Assembly (NCBI RefSeq): GCF_018966525.1
Contig: NZ_CP076607.1
Span: 1,922,001 to 1,986,000 of the forward strand
Reading direction: 5' to 3'
Length of the DNA stretch: 64,000 bases
DNA from: Paenibacillus sophorae
GTDB lineage: Bacteria; Bacillota; Bacilli; Paenibacillales; Paenibacillaceae
The position numbers were made by a program, and so were the translations under genes. The notes under the pieces are model-generated. The model searched no databases. It was given only the letters and a program-made list of their open reading frames with translations, and was not told where the DNA came from. Shown piece by piece: positions 1 to 8,468 of this stretch (its first letter is position 1; the number at the start of each line of letters is the position of its first letter).

Positions 1-756
1 AACTATTGGATTGGAGTTTGGGACCCTGAAACCTGCAAATTTCAACCAGATCATGAGGAGCCGGGATTGATTGACGTCGGCGATTTTCATTTCACGGGAC
101 CCAGCGGCATGGTCGATCCGCGGACCGGACGCTCGCTCGTGTTTACGATTGCGCAGGGCGAACGGACGCCGGAAATCGATTATGATTGCGGCTGGGCGCA
201 CGGCGCGGGAATGCCGGTATCGCTGTTCCTGCGGACCGATGGACGGCTTGGCGTAGAGCCGGTGGAAGAAACCGCGCTGCTCCGGGGAAGACGGCTCTTG
301 TCCGTGGCCGGGAGCAGTCTGGAGGACATCAACCGGCAATTGGCTGGGGTCAGCGGAGACATGCTGGAAATTATACTGCGCTTCAATTCGTGTCAGGCTG
401 AACAGGTCGGCATTTCCCTTCGCCGCTCGCTGGATGGAGCGGAAGAGACGGTCATCCGGTTTAACCGCCTGGAGCAGCGGCTTGAGGTTGACCGGACAAA
501 CACGACGCTCGACGCGAGGGAACGGACACGGGGAATTCAGGGAGGCGATCTTCCGATTGGCGAGGAAACCTTGCGGCTGCATATTTTTGTCGACCGGTCG
601 CTGATCGAATGCTACGCCAATGGGCTTAAGAGTCTGACCACCAGAGCCTATCCGTCGCGGCTGGATGCGCTTGGCCTGCTGCTGTGGTCGGGCGGCCCGG
701 CGGAGCAAATCGATATGGACGTATGGGAGATGGGCCCGGCTTACCCATCCCATTAA
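1..756 (+). CDS. GH32 glycoside hydrolase, 3' part (5' end outside window)
   Basis: The reading frame is open from base 1 and ends with TAA at 754-756, so the gene is truncated by the window edge. Visible residues include a five-bladed-propeller style stretch (FTGPSGMVDPRTGR, then DCGWAHGAGMPVSL) and a C-terminal beta-sandwich with IFVDRSLIECYANG, which matches the C-terminal module of GH32 fructosidases. The N-terminal NDPNG catalytic block is not in the window, so activity cannot be judged. It lies 24 bp upstream of a second GH32 gene on the same strand, which suggests one fructan or sucrose utilisation operon. The internal TTG at 67 is probably not the true start because coding similarity continues upstream of it. 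Confidence 0.8.
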   Translation, partial: NYWIGVWDPETCKFQPDHEEPGLIDVGDFHFTGPSGMVDPRTGRSLVFTIAQGERTPEIDYDCGWAHGAGMPVSLFLRTDGRLGVEPVEETALLRGRRLLSVAGSSLEDINRQLAGVSGDMLEIILRFNSCQAEQVGISLRRSLDGAEETVIRFNRLEQRLEVDRTNTTLDARERTRGIQGGDLPIGEETLRLHIFVDRSLIECYANGLKSLTTRAYPSRLDALGLLLWSGGPAEQIDMDVWEMGPAYPSH

Positions 757-780
757 TACAGAGAAAAAGGAGATGCAGGA

Positions 781-2271
781 GTGTCTACAAAATCATACAG
801 TGAAACGTTCCGACCACAATTTCATTATTCGCCGGAGGCTAATTGGTTGAACGATCCCAACGGATTGGTATGGTATGAGGGAGAATATCACCTGTTCTAT
901 CAACATCATCCCCACAGCACGGTGTGGGGTCCCATGCACTGGGGTCATGCGGTAAGCAAAGACCTGGTCTACTGGGAAGAGCTCCCCATTGCGCTCTGGC
1001 CTGATCATAACGGGGCGATCTTCTCGGGAAGCGCGGTTGTGGACTGGCATGATACCACAGGTTTTTTTAATGGAGGCTCCGGCCTGGTGGCGGTATTTAC
1101 CCATCATGATACGCAGACTCCAAGCGGGGTGCCGCGCCAGAGTCAGAGCCTCGCTTACAGCTCAGACAAGGGCCGAACCTGGACGATGTATGAAGGCAAT
1201 CCGGTTCTGGAGGATGAGCGGCACGTGGATTACCGTGATCCGAAAGTGTTCTGGGACAGTGAGCGGGAACGGTGGGCGATGGTGCTCGCCGCCGGACAGC
1301 GCATTTTGTTCTATCATTCGCCTGATCTGATTCATTGGTCTTTCGGAAGCGAATTCGGCGCGTCGGAAGGCTCGCATGACGGGGTCTGGGAGTGCCCTGA
1401 TCTGTTCAGGCTCCCTGTTGACGGGGGCAGCGGTGAATCCAAATGGGTGCTTATCGTCAGCATCGGCCCGAGTGATGAACTGGCAGAAGGTTCGCGGACC
1501 CAGTATTTTGTAGGCGAATACGACGGCGTCTCCTTTGTGAGCGACAACCCGCCGGATACCGTACTGTGGCTGGATCACGGCAGGGACAATTATGCTGGGG
1601 TGACCTGGTCGGACGTCCCCGCGCAGGATGGACGGAGGCTGTTCATCGGCTGGATGAACAACTGGAAATACGCCAATCTGCTGCCGACGGAAGCGTGGAG
1701 AGGAGCGATGACACTGCCAAGGGAGCTTGGGCTTGCGGTGTGCGAAGACGGCGTTCGGCTGCGCCAGATGCCGGTAAAGGAGCTTGAGGCACTGAGAGAA
1801 AAGGAATTTCGGATCAATCATGCGGTGATTAATGCTGGGGACGGCAATCTTTTGCAAGATATTCATGGAAGTGCGCTGGAAATTGAAGCGGAAATCAAGC
1901 TTACGGGCGCGTCAGCGTTCGGCTTTCGGATTCATGGCTCCGCCGGGCAGGGAACGGTTATCGGTTATGATGCGAGCCGCAGCTATGTGTTCATTGACCG
2001 CAGAAATGCCGGCATATCGGACTTTCATCCTGATTTCTCCTGCGAGCACGGAGCGGACCTGAAGCCCTCCGGCGATATCCTCAAGCTTCGGATTTTTGCC
2101 GATCATTCCTCTGTTGAAGTGTTTGCGGGCGACGGGCGTGTTGCACTGACGGATCAGGTTTTTCCAGGCCCCGAGCATCAGAACCTGGAGCTGTATGTTC
2201 AAGAAGGAAGCATTGAAATCATCTCTTTGCATGTATACGGCTTGAAATCCATTTGGGATTCTTCAAAATAA
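781..2271 (+). CDS. GH32 beta-fructosidase (sucrose/levan/inulin hydrolase)
   Basis: This 496-residue protein should cleave terminal beta-fructosidic bonds. It starts at GTG 781 behind AAAGGAG at 766-772. The three GH32 acid motifs are present: NDPNG at residues 24-28 (nucleophile Asp25), RDP at 152-154 (transition-state stabiliser) and ECP at 204-206 (acid/base). FSGSAVVD near residue 81 is another family block, and a C-terminal beta-sandwich contains FADHSSVEVFAGDG. There is no signal peptide, so it is probably cytoplasmic and acts on imported sucrose, sucrose-6-phosphate or short fructans. Sequence alone does not separate these substrates. It follows a second GH32 gene by 24 bp and is closed by a terminator at about 2303-2350. 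Confidence 0.93.
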   Translation: MSTKSYSETFRPQFHYSPEANWLNDPNGLVWYEGEYHLFYQHHPHSTVWGPMHWGHAVSKDLVYWEELPIALWPDHNGAIFSGSAVVDWHDTTGFFNGGSGLVAVFTHHDTQTPSGVPRQSQSLAYSSDKGRTWTMYEGNPVLEDERHVDYRDPKVFWDSERERWAMVLAAGQRILFYHSPDLIHWSFGSEFGASEGSHDGVWECPDLFRLPVDGGSGESKWVLIVSIGPSDELAEGSRTQYFVGEYDGVSFVSDNPPDTVLWLDHGRDNYAGVTWSDVPAQDGRRLFIGWMNNWKYANLLPTEAWRGAMTLPRELGLAVCEDGVRLRQMPVKELEALREKEFRINHAVINAGDGNLLQDIHGSALEIEAEIKLTGASAFGFRIHGSAGQGTVIGYDASRSYVFIDRRNAGISDFHPDFSCEHGADLKPSGDILKLRIFADHSSVEVFAGDGRVALTDQVFPGPEHQNLELYVQEGSIEIISLHVYGLKSIWDSSK

Positions 2272-2302
2272 AGGGCGAAACCATCCCTTAAGACGGCAAA
2301 CG

Positions 2303-2350
2303 AAGGGGCGTTCCATAAGCCATAGAAATGGCTGCTGGGGCGCCCTTTTA
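2303..2350 (+). terminator. Rho-independent terminator after GH32 operon
   Basis: An outer stem AAGGGGCG/CGCCCTT with one bulge encloses an inner AGCCAT-AGAA-ATGGCT hairpin. It is followed by TTTTATTT. Confidence 0.7.
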
Positions 2351-2493
2351 TTTAGGCTGACCCGGGGAAATCGCTTACGAAATGATGGACGGAGAACATC
2401 CCGATGCATTCCCACCCGAGTTGAAGCGGGACAGTGCAAAAACCTGAGATAGTGCATCTTTGGGTCGCCTGAGAAGACCTGTTCTATAACGTG

Positions 2494-2570
2494 CCTGCAA
2501 AAATACACTCTTTTTCCCGTTCCGCCTCAAATTCAATCAGAACAGCCTCAAATCCCTGTATAATTGCAGG
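2494..2570. repeat. Short intergenic element with terminal inverted repeats
   Basis: The stretch 2351-2849 holds no convincing gene. Inside it a 77-bp A+T-rich segment starts with CCTGCAAAAATACAC and ends with CTGTATAATTGCAGG, an imperfect inverted repeat of about 15 bp. This looks like a MITE- or REP-type intergenic element. A second hairpin at about 2710-2748 (AGCCGGCA/TGCCAGCT arms with an inner CTTTCG/CGAAAG stem) lies just downstream of the glutaredoxin gene on the minus strand and may be its weak terminator. Confidence 0.45.
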
Positions 2571-2849
2571 ATTTCCCGGTGAATAAACGCTTTGGATTAA
2601 AAAAAGCTGCATTTTAGCTGTTTTGCAAGAATGCTGAACTAAGTCACACTCAACCCGATCTCGTTCCCCAACCTAATGCTGGAGAAATTGTCCTAATTTC
2701 TACAACGAAAGCCGGCAAGCCTTTCGATAACCGAAAGACCTGCCAGCTGCTTAACTTTGCTTTGCCATTCTGAATAGAGAAGGCGCTCTTGTCCATAGGA
2801 ATATCCGCTTTTGGGACAGCCTCTTGATTATTTGGAAGAACGCTCAAAC

Positions 2850-3098
2850 TTATTTCTTCATTCCTGCCCCGGCAATCAGTTCCCTTAGTTCGCCGTGGTT
2901 AAATCCCTTGACCGCTCTGCCGCCCGCTACGGTAACCGGAATGCCCATGAAGCCGAGACGTTCTACTTCCTGCTGATAATCCTCGCTTGCCATAATATCC
3001 CTGACCTCGAACGGGACGCCCTCACTCTGAAGCATTTGTTTCACCCGGCTGCAATCGCCGCAGCCCTCGGTGGAGTAGACGATCACTTGGGAACTCAT
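2850..3098 (-). CDS. Glutaredoxin-family thiol-disulfide protein
   Basis: This 82-residue thioredoxin-fold protein has the dithiol active site CGDC at residues 13-16 and the cis-proline loop GIPVTVAGG, followed by the usual C-terminal GFNHGELRELI helix. It is the size of NrdH/YtpP-like glutaredoxins. Its ATG overlaps the stop codon of the upstream bacilliredoxin gene in an ATGA (3095-3098), so the two are translationally coupled. The pairing suggests a role in reducing mixed disulfides in a bacillithiol-using cytoplasm. The exact electron donor cannot be read from sequence. Confidence 0.85.
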   Translation of the reverse strand: MSSQVIVYSTEGCGDCSRVKQMLQSEGVPFEVRDIMASEDYQQEVERLGFMGIPVTVAGGRAVKGFNHGELRELIAGAGMKK

Positions 3099-3421
3099 TG
3101 ACTTACAGCCTCTTTAATGCTCGATTGTGTAATTTTCCAGTGAGAGGTATTCCAGCGCACATCGCCATCCTCAAGCAGGAAGATTTGCGGAGACTCATGC
3201 TTGATGCCGAAATCTTCGGCGATTTTGTTGGACACCGGACGGTCCTCGATGACGAGCACGATGGCGGCGTCGGTATCATTGTCTTTCAAATAGGACTGGA
3301 ACTCTTCATACGCTTTTGCGCTGATCGGACAGGTCGTACTGTGCTTGAACAGCAGCTTTTTTCCGGGCTTTGCAATATACTGCTCCAGATCCTCGGCGGA
3401 GTGGAGTTGCTGAATGGACAT
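3095..3421 (-). CDS. ytxJ: Monothiol bacilliredoxin (YtxJ/BrxC family)
   Basis: The start is placed at ATG 3421 behind AGGAAGGTGAT, giving 108 residues, the usual YtxJ length. An upstream in-frame codon at 3481 has no ribosome site. The sequence carries a single-cysteine active site, STTCPIS with Cys31, and the FGIKHESPQIFLL strand typical of this thioredoxin-like family. Known family members strip bacillithiol from S-bacillithiolated proteins. It overlaps the downstream glutaredoxin gene by 4 bp, forming a two-gene thiol-repair operon. Confidence 0.9.
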   Translation of the reverse strand: MSIQQLHSAEDLEQYIAKPGKKLLFKHSTTCPISAKAYEEFQSYLKDNDTDAAIVLVIEDRPVSNKIAEDFGIKHESPQIFLLEDGDVRWNTSHWKITQSSIKEAVSQ

Positions 3422-3559
3422 GATATCACCTTCCTTAATATAGTTGCTAATCAACAGTAATTGTACCTTAGATTGTAACATGTTTCAAAATTAAAGCAAT
3501 CGGCATTCCAGCCTAAAGACAGCGGTAAAATGCCTTGGTGCTGCATGGTAAACGGGCAA

Positions 3560-4069
3560 TCAGAGCTTCTTGTAATAAAACACCGTCTCATGCAGTTCCC
3601 CATCCGCCGACCGGGCATAACCCGGAATTCTGCCGGCTTCCACGTAGCCGAGCGATTGATACAGCAGGTTGGACGGATCGCCTTCGCGGGTATCAAGCAC
3701 AAGTAGCGCTCGGCCATCCGCTGACGCGTACGCTTCTGCCGTTTCCATCAGCAGGCGGGCAATGCCCCGGCGGCGGCGCTCAGGATGGACCATCAGCTTG
3801 GCAATCTCCGCGCGGTGCAGTCCGTTCGGCTTCAGGGCAAGATGGAGCTGCACGCTTCCGGCAATTCCGCCTTCATCCCAAGCGGCCCATAATATAACGC
3901 CCTCACCCGGTACGCCCCGCCAATACTCTACAGCTTCCGCTTCGGAAAGCGGTGGCAGAAAACCGACGGATGCTCCGTCCTCCACCACAACGGTCAGCAG
4001 CCCGGCCAGCTCCCGTTCCAATCCTTCGTCTATTGCGCCGATTTGTTCTACACGAATCCCTGTTGTCAT
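3560..4069 (-). CDS. GNAT family N-acetyltransferase
   Basis: The protein has 169 residues from ATG 4069. It carries the acetyl-CoA binding motif HPERRRRGIARLLM and a downstream LLYQSLGYVEAGRIPGYA block, both standard in GNAT enzymes. A longer frame opens at 4156, but that codon lies inside the promoter (4128-4156), so the shorter start with GGGAGAGGGG just upstream is preferred. The acceptor substrate is unknown. The gene is monocistronic and is read toward the redox pair. Confidence 0.88.
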   Translation of the reverse strand: MTTGIRVEQIGAIDEGLERELAGLLTVVVEDGASVGFLPPLSEAEAVEYWRGVPGEGVILWAAWDEGGIAGSVQLHLALKPNGLHRAEIAKLMVHPERRRRGIARLLMETAEAYASADGRALLVLDTREGDPSNLLYQSLGYVEAGRIPGYARSADGELHETVFYYKKL

Positions 4070-4127
4070 TAGCGCTGTCCCCTCTCCCGTCAGTCGGTCT
4101 AATCGGAAATGATTGTATACGCTACCC

Positions 4128-4156
4128 ATTATACCGGGGGATGAAGAAGTTACCAA
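4128..4156 (-). promoter_or_regulatory. Sigma-A type promoter of the GNAT gene
   Basis: On the minus strand TTGGTA and TATAAT are separated by exactly 17 bp. Transcription would begin near 4121, about 50 nt before the start codon. This position argues against the upstream start at 4156. Confidence 0.6.
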
Positions 4157-4210
4157 TCCTAATTGCCAGGGCTGCGGCAGCGGCGGTCAGTCGCATAAGC
4201 TGATAAAGTG

Positions 4211-4260
4211 AAAAAAACAGGGACCGCCCCGGCTGTTTAGCCGAGAGGACAGTCCCTGTT
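4211..4260 (-). terminator. Terminator of the Gln-rich protein gene
   Basis: Arms AACAGGGAC and GTCCCTGTT flank an inner GGCT/AGCC stem. Read on the minus strand the hairpin is followed by a run of T. Confidence 0.8.
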
Positions 4261-4293
4261 AGATGCCTGGCCTTTAGGCCGGCTGCGATTCGA

Positions 4294-4839
4294 TTACTGG
4301 AAGTTCCGGTTTTGGTTTGTGGAGAATTGTCCCGGTGCCTGAAGGCCTGTGCCAAAGGAAGATGACCCGGTGAAGGATGACCCGATCTGCGAAGATCCGA
4401 TCTGCGAAGATCCGATGGAAGATCCTCCGATTGGGGAGCCGAAAGACGAATATCCGGTGAAAGATGTCCCGATAGGCGCAGATCCGATCGAAGAAGACCC
4501 TATTGGAGAACCAAAAGAGCGGGACGCAGGGTTTTGGAACACTGGTTGGTTGTAAGCCGAGCCAAATGTGCCGATTTGAGCCGATTGCTGCTCCACTTGA
4601 CGGAACACTTGGGAAATTTGCTGCAATTGTTGAATGGCTGTTTGGTGGCCTTGCAGAACGGTCTGAATCGATTGAGCAGCTCTACGCTCACGGTTGGCCA
4701 GTTCCTCGAGCTGTCTTGCGTTTTGTTCTTCTTGCTGCAGAAGTTGTTGATACATTTGGCTGGATTGCTGTGTTTCGTTGATAAGCCGTTGAACAAGCTG
4801 CTCACCTTGGTTGATTTGATTGGAAATGTTCGTATTCAA
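4294..4839 (-). CDS. Gln-rich coiled-coil protein with IGSS repeats, function unknown
   Basis: I do not recognise a characterised family. The 181-residue product starts at TTG 4839 with GGAGG eight bases upstream. Residues 1 to about 90 are a Gln- and Glu-rich helix (heptad-like, MYQQLLQQEEQNARQLEEL) that should form a coiled coil. Residues about 95 to 165 are Ser/Gly/Ile/Phe repeats of the type SFGSPIGSSSIG and SSQIGSSQIGSS, encoded by tandem 15-nt units near 4381-4425. There is no signal peptide. The composition resembles spore-associated or self-assembling proteins, but that is only inference. A strong terminator follows. Confidence 0.75.
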   Translation of the reverse strand: MNTNISNQINQGEQLVQRLINETQQSSQMYQQLLQQEEQNARQLEELANRERRAAQSIQTVLQGHQTAIQQLQQISQVFRQVEQQSAQIGTFGSAYNQPVFQNPASRSFGSPIGSSSIGSAPIGTSFTGYSSFGSPIGGSSIGSSQIGSSQIGSSFTGSSSFGTGLQAPGQFSTNQNRNFQ

Positions 4840-4907
4840 TGTTGTATCCTCCTTGTGGAATTAATTGATAACCGAAAATTATTATGCTTTGGCTCCATGT
4901 AAATTAT

Positions 4908-5090
4908 TCATCCATCTTCCAGAAAATATTTGTGAACCCGTCCGTTTCCAATGCGGCGAAGCGGCGCCGGAAGCTGTTGTTCCAATTGGATAATCACCGG
5001 CTGAATGTTAGCTTTGGCCTGTACCATTCCTTCTTCCAATCTTAATATCGCCTCGCGGATAGAATGTAACATGTGATATATTACATGCAA
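4908..5090 (-). CDS. Possible small protein, unknown
   Basis: A 60-codon frame ends 68 bp upstream of the Gln-rich gene on the same strand. The encoded helix (SIREAILRLEEG, then VIIQLEQQLPAPLRRIGNG) is amphipathic and plausible as protein. The start is doubtful: TTG 5090 and ATG 5072 lie within an inverted repeat and lack a ribosome site, and the internal ATG at 5027 has a purine-rich GAAGAAGGA directly abutting it. It could be a short accessory protein or simply an open frame. Confidence 0.35.
   Translation of the reverse strand: MHVIYHMLHSIREAILRLEEGMVQAKANIQPVIIQLEQQLPAPLRRIGNGRVHKYFLEDG
5065..5085. promoter_or_regulatory. Inverted repeat upstream of dpaL
   Basis: TGTAA and TTACA arms are separated by 11 bp (5065-5069 and 5081-5085). 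The repeat lies about 30 bp before the dpaL start and between divergent reading frames. It could be a regulator site, but no family consensus was matched. Confidence 0.35.
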
Positions 5091-5115
5091 AATAAGCGTG
5101 AGAGGAGCTCTGATG

Positions 5116-6339
5116 ATGGATATTGCGGCTTTTCATTATATTGCAAACGAACAGGCTCGAAAGGCGAACCCCGATAAAACGCAGGTGCGGTCTATGGACC
5201 GTCAAGCGACAGAACAAGTAAAAAGGTTCCACAAAAGCTTTCCCGAATATGAGCCAACGCCTCTGCACAGCCTGAAAGCTTTATCTCGCAAGCTGAACGT
5301 GGGCGCTATATGGATCAAGGACGAATCGTACAGATTTGGACTTAACGCTTTTAAAGTGCTGGGAGGCTCTTATGCGGTCGGAAAATATCTGGCGAAGCGG
5401 CTCAATATGGATATCTCGGAGATTACATTCGAGAAGCTGCAAATGCCGGAGATTAAAGAGCGGCTAGGGGAGCTTACTTTCGTTACAGCTACTGACGGAA
5501 ATCACGGCAGGGGGATTGCCTGGGCGGCCAATCGGCTGGGACAGAAATCCGTAGTATTCATGCCCAAAGGCTCATCGGCAGCCAGACTATATAATATAAG
5601 AAAGGAAGGGGCGGAAGCCTCAATAACTGAACTGAATTATGATGACACCGTAAGGTTGGCCAATCGGTATGCTGCCGAGCATAACGGAGTCTTGATTCAG
5701 GACAGCGCATGGGAAGGCTATGAGGAGATCCCTACCTGGATTATGCAAGGATACAGCACGCTGATTAATGAGACGATGGAGCAAATAAAGGCGGATGGAC
5801 AGAATGCTCCGACCCATGTATTTCTTCAGGCGGGCGTCGGTTCATTTGCGGCAAGCGTGCTTGGCTATTACGTAGCGGAATTCGGCGACGACCGTCCGGC
5901 AACGATCATTGTCGAGCCCAGTGAAGCGGCATGCATCTATAAATCCGCCACGGAAAATGACGGAAAGCCCCATGCGGTAACAGGCGATCTGCCGACGATT
6001 ATGGCGGGATTGGCCTGCGGGGAGCCCAGCACGGTAGCCTGGGGGATTTTAAGGGATTATGCGGATATGTATATTTCCTGTCCGGATGCTGTTTCGGCCA
6101 AGGCCATGAGAATGCTCGGAAATCCTTTACCCGGCGATCCTCAGATCATTTCCGGTGAATCCGGCGCCGTCGGATTGGGAGTTCTGAGTCTGATTCAGGA
6201 AGAACAAGCGCTGCGGGAAGTGGGGGAACGACTTCAATTGAACGAGAAATCGAGAGTTCTCATCATAAGCACAGAAGGTGATACGGACCCGGAGGGGTAC
6301 AGGGATATCGTATGGAACGGCAAGTATCCTTCTTTTTAA
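5116..6339 (+). CDS. dpaL: 2,3-diaminopropionate ammonia-lyase
   Basis: This fold-type II PLP enzyme converts 2,3-diaminopropionate to pyruvate and ammonia. It has 407 residues from ATG 5116; AGAGGAG at 5101-5107 is 8 nt upstream, and ATG 5113 is an alternative. The diagnostic lysine block SYRFGLNAFKVLGGS places the PLP lysine near residue 80. The ATDGNHGRG substrate loop and the SGESGAVGLG phosphate region are also present. Family members (YgeX/DpaL) have the same length. It is followed 54 bp later by an M20 amidohydrolase, as ygeX is by ygeY in enterobacteria, which supports a catabolic pair. Confidence 0.92.
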   Translation: MDIAAFHYIANEQARKANPDKTQVRSMDRQATEQVKRFHKSFPEYEPTPLHSLKALSRKLNVGAIWIKDESYRFGLNAFKVLGGSYAVGKYLAKRLNMDISEITFEKLQMPEIKERLGELTFVTATDGNHGRGIAWAANRLGQKSVVFMPKGSSAARLYNIRKEGAEASITELNYDDTVRLANRYAAEHNGVLIQDSAWEGYEEIPTWIMQGYSTLINETMEQIKADGQNAPTHVFLQAGVGSFAASVLGYYVAEFGDDRPATIIVEPSEAACIYKSATENDGKPHAVTGDLPTIMAGLACGEPSTVAWGILRDYADMYISCPDAVSAKAMRMLGNPLPGDPQIISGESGAVGLGVLSLIQEEQALREVGERLQLNEKSRVLIISTEGDTDPEGYRDIVWNGKYPSF

Positions 6340-6393
6340 CCGGACCGGACATGTCTCGTTCATTTTTACATTTTGCGAAAGAAGGGGAAGCGC

Positions 6394-7557
6394 TTGGATA
6401 AGGCAAGCTTCGAACAACAACTCATCGAATGGAGACATGATCTACATAGGTTTCCTGAGACGGCTTTTGAAGAGAAAATGACGTCCGAATATATCGCCAA
6501 GGCTTTAACTGCGATGGGGCTCGAGGTTCATACCGGCATTGGCGGCACGGGAGTCGTTGCCAGCCTTAAGGTCGGAAGCGGTACGGGGATGATTGGAATC
6601 AGGGCGGACATGGACGCGCTTAACTTTACAGAGGAAGGGGAGCGCCCCTATGCTTCCCGAAATAAGGGCAAAATGCATGCCTGCGGTCATGATGGTCATA
6701 TGGCCGCCCTGCTGGGCGCGGCTAAATTGTTGACCGAAAGAAAAAATTTCAATGGCACCGTCAGGTTTGTTTTTCAACCAGCCGAGGAGCCGGGAAAAGG
6801 CGCGCTTGCCATGATCGGGGAAGGGCTGCTGGAGCAGTTTCCGATGGATGAAATTTACGGGATGCATAATATGCCCGGCATGCCTGAAGGGACGATAGCA
6901 ACCCGTGCGGGTGGAATTATGGCCTGTGAGGATAATTTTGTCATTCGGATCAAAGGGCAAGGTTCCCATGCCGCCCGGCCGCATATGAGCATAGACCCCT
7001 TGGTGATCGCCTCCGAGATTATTCTCGCTCTGCAAACGATCATTTCCCGTAATTTGGACCCGAATGTTCCGGCTGTAATATCCTGTACCGAGATCCATAC
7101 GGACGGCATCCGGAATGCGATTCCGACGCATGTAGAGATCAAGGGGGACACCCGCAGCTACACGCCCGAGGTTCAACAGATGCTGGAAGAAAGAATGCAG
7201 GCCATAATCGAGGGAATATGCAGCATGCATGGCGCGGAATGCCAGTTTGAATATACCCATGAATTTGCGCCGACAGTGAACTGGAAGGAGTGCGTCGATG
7301 TCGCTGTAAAAGCGGCTTTGAATGTTGCGGGGGAGGCCAAGGTCGATGCCAACGTACAGCAAGTGATGGTTTCAGAAGACTTTTCCGCATTTTTGCAAAA
7401 TATTCCGGGATGCTTCGTTTTTATTGGAAACGGTGGCGCATCGGACGGTAAGGGCAATATCCCGCTTCATAACCCGGCCTATGATTTTAATGACAATATT
7501 TTGAAAATTGGGGCTGAATATTTCGCAGAATTAATAAGAATTCGGCTGCCTCAATAG
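6394..7557 (+). CDS. M20 family metallo-amidohydrolase
   Basis: This zinc-dependent amidohydrolase of the M20D/hippurate hydrolase type has 387 residues from TTG 6394, with AAGGGG upstream at 6383-6388. Metal-binding signatures are HACGHDGH (residues 95-102), FQPAEEPGKGA (about 137-147), YGMHNMPGMPEG and the C-terminal IPLHNPAYDFND. The GSHAARPH dimerisation-domain motif is intact. It is likely cytoplasmic and removes an acyl or amide group from an amino-acid-like compound. Placement after dpaL suggests that it releases diaminopropionate or a related amino acid for deamination, which is an inference. Confidence 0.9.
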   Translation: MDKASFEQQLIEWRHDLHRFPETAFEEKMTSEYIAKALTAMGLEVHTGIGGTGVVASLKVGSGTGMIGIRADMDALNFTEEGERPYASRNKGKMHACGHDGHMAALLGAAKLLTERKNFNGTVRFVFQPAEEPGKGALAMIGEGLLEQFPMDEIYGMHNMPGMPEGTIATRAGGIMACEDNFVIRIKGQGSHAARPHMSIDPLVIASEIILALQTIISRNLDPNVPAVISCTEIHTDGIRNAIPTHVEIKGDTRSYTPEVQQMLEERMQAIIEGICSMHGAECQFEYTHEFAPTVNWKECVDVAVKAALNVAGEAKVDANVQQVMVSEDFSAFLQNIPGCFVFIGNGGASDGKGNIPLHNPAYDFNDNILKIGAEYFAELIRIRLPQ

Positions 7558-7631
7558 CATTCATATGGTAAAGTTAAACAAGCGGCAGCCGCCGCTATAG
7601 ACGAGATGAGCTGAGAAAGGAAGAGACGAGA

Positions 7632-8330
7632 ATGAGCCTAGAAGAGAACAGACTGGATTTAAGCCGCATTGTGTTTATCGGAAGAACCTTTGAGGAGTAC
7701 ATGGCGATGTTCGGCCTGTCCGAAGGGGAATTGAACGGAAAGACCGTTCTGGATTGTCCGGGCGGCGCATGCGCGTTCACGGCGCGGGCGAATGCCCTTG
7801 GAGCGCAGGCGGTGTCGGCCGATATCGCCTACGGCTATGCTGCCCGGGCCCTTAAAGAGAAAGGGCTGGAGGATATCGGGCATGCGATGGACCAATTAGA
7901 AAAAGCGCAGGCCGGATTCAAGTGGGACTATTTCGCCTCCATCGAGGAGTTAAGGGCTCATAGAAGCCGCGCTCTGCGGGAGTGCACCTCCGACATGGAA
8001 GTTTACCCTGATCGTTATGTTCCGGCGGTACTTCCGGTACTGCCGTTTGAAGACAGCCGGTTCGATCTGACGCTGTCCGCGCATTTTTTGTTCATGTACG
8101 GCGACCGGCTGGATTATGACTTTCACCTGAAGTCGCTGCGGGAGCTGCTGCGTGTAACCCGAAACGAACTGCGTATTTATCCGCTGGTCGGTCTGTCGGG
8201 TGAACGGTACGCGCAGATGGATGACCTGCTGAATCACATTCGGGAAGACGGCTGCACGGCGGAAGAGGTACAGGTCCCCTATGAGTTTCAAAAAGGTACG
8301 GGCCGCATGCTGAGAATTATTAAGGGCTGA
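7632..8330 (+). CDS. SAM-dependent methyltransferase, class I
   Basis: The 232-residue protein contains the SAM-binding glycine motif KTVLDCPGGACAFTA (residues about 37-51) and an acidic strand-2 segment VSADIAYG. A later LPFEDSRFDLTLSAHFLFMY block corresponds to motifs IV/V of Rossmann methyltransferases. A helical insert of about 50 residues lies between these motifs. The methyl acceptor is unknown. The start ATG 7632 has AGGAAGAGACGAG upstream. It is a single-gene unit closed by a terminator. Confidence 0.88.
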   Translation: MSLEENRLDLSRIVFIGRTFEEYMAMFGLSEGELNGKTVLDCPGGACAFTARANALGAQAVSADIAYGYAARALKEKGLEDIGHAMDQLEKAQAGFKWDYFASIEELRAHRSRALRECTSDMEVYPDRYVPAVLPVLPFEDSRFDLTLSAHFLFMYGDRLDYDFHLKSLRELLRVTRNELRIYPLVGLSGERYAQMDDLLNHIREDGCTAEEVQVPYEFQKGTGRMLRIIKG

Positions 8331-8346
8331 CACATAGATAACGGGC

Positions 8347-8380
8347 AATCCGGTCTCCGATGGGGGCCGGAATTTTTTTT
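8347..8380 (+). terminator. Terminator after methyltransferase
   Basis: A TCCGG/CCGGA stem is followed directly by eight T. Confidence 0.7.
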
Positions 8381-8468
8381 GCGCAAAAGTGGCAACATTT
8401 CCCTCCGGAATCCGTTAATTAAATAAAGAGATACAAATTTAGCAGTCTTAGGCTGGAGGGGAACATTA

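Noticed and set aside
2650..2847. 65-codon minus-strand frame after the glutaredoxin gene
   Set aside because: It has no ribosome site or domain, and it overlaps a hairpin that looks like a transcript end.
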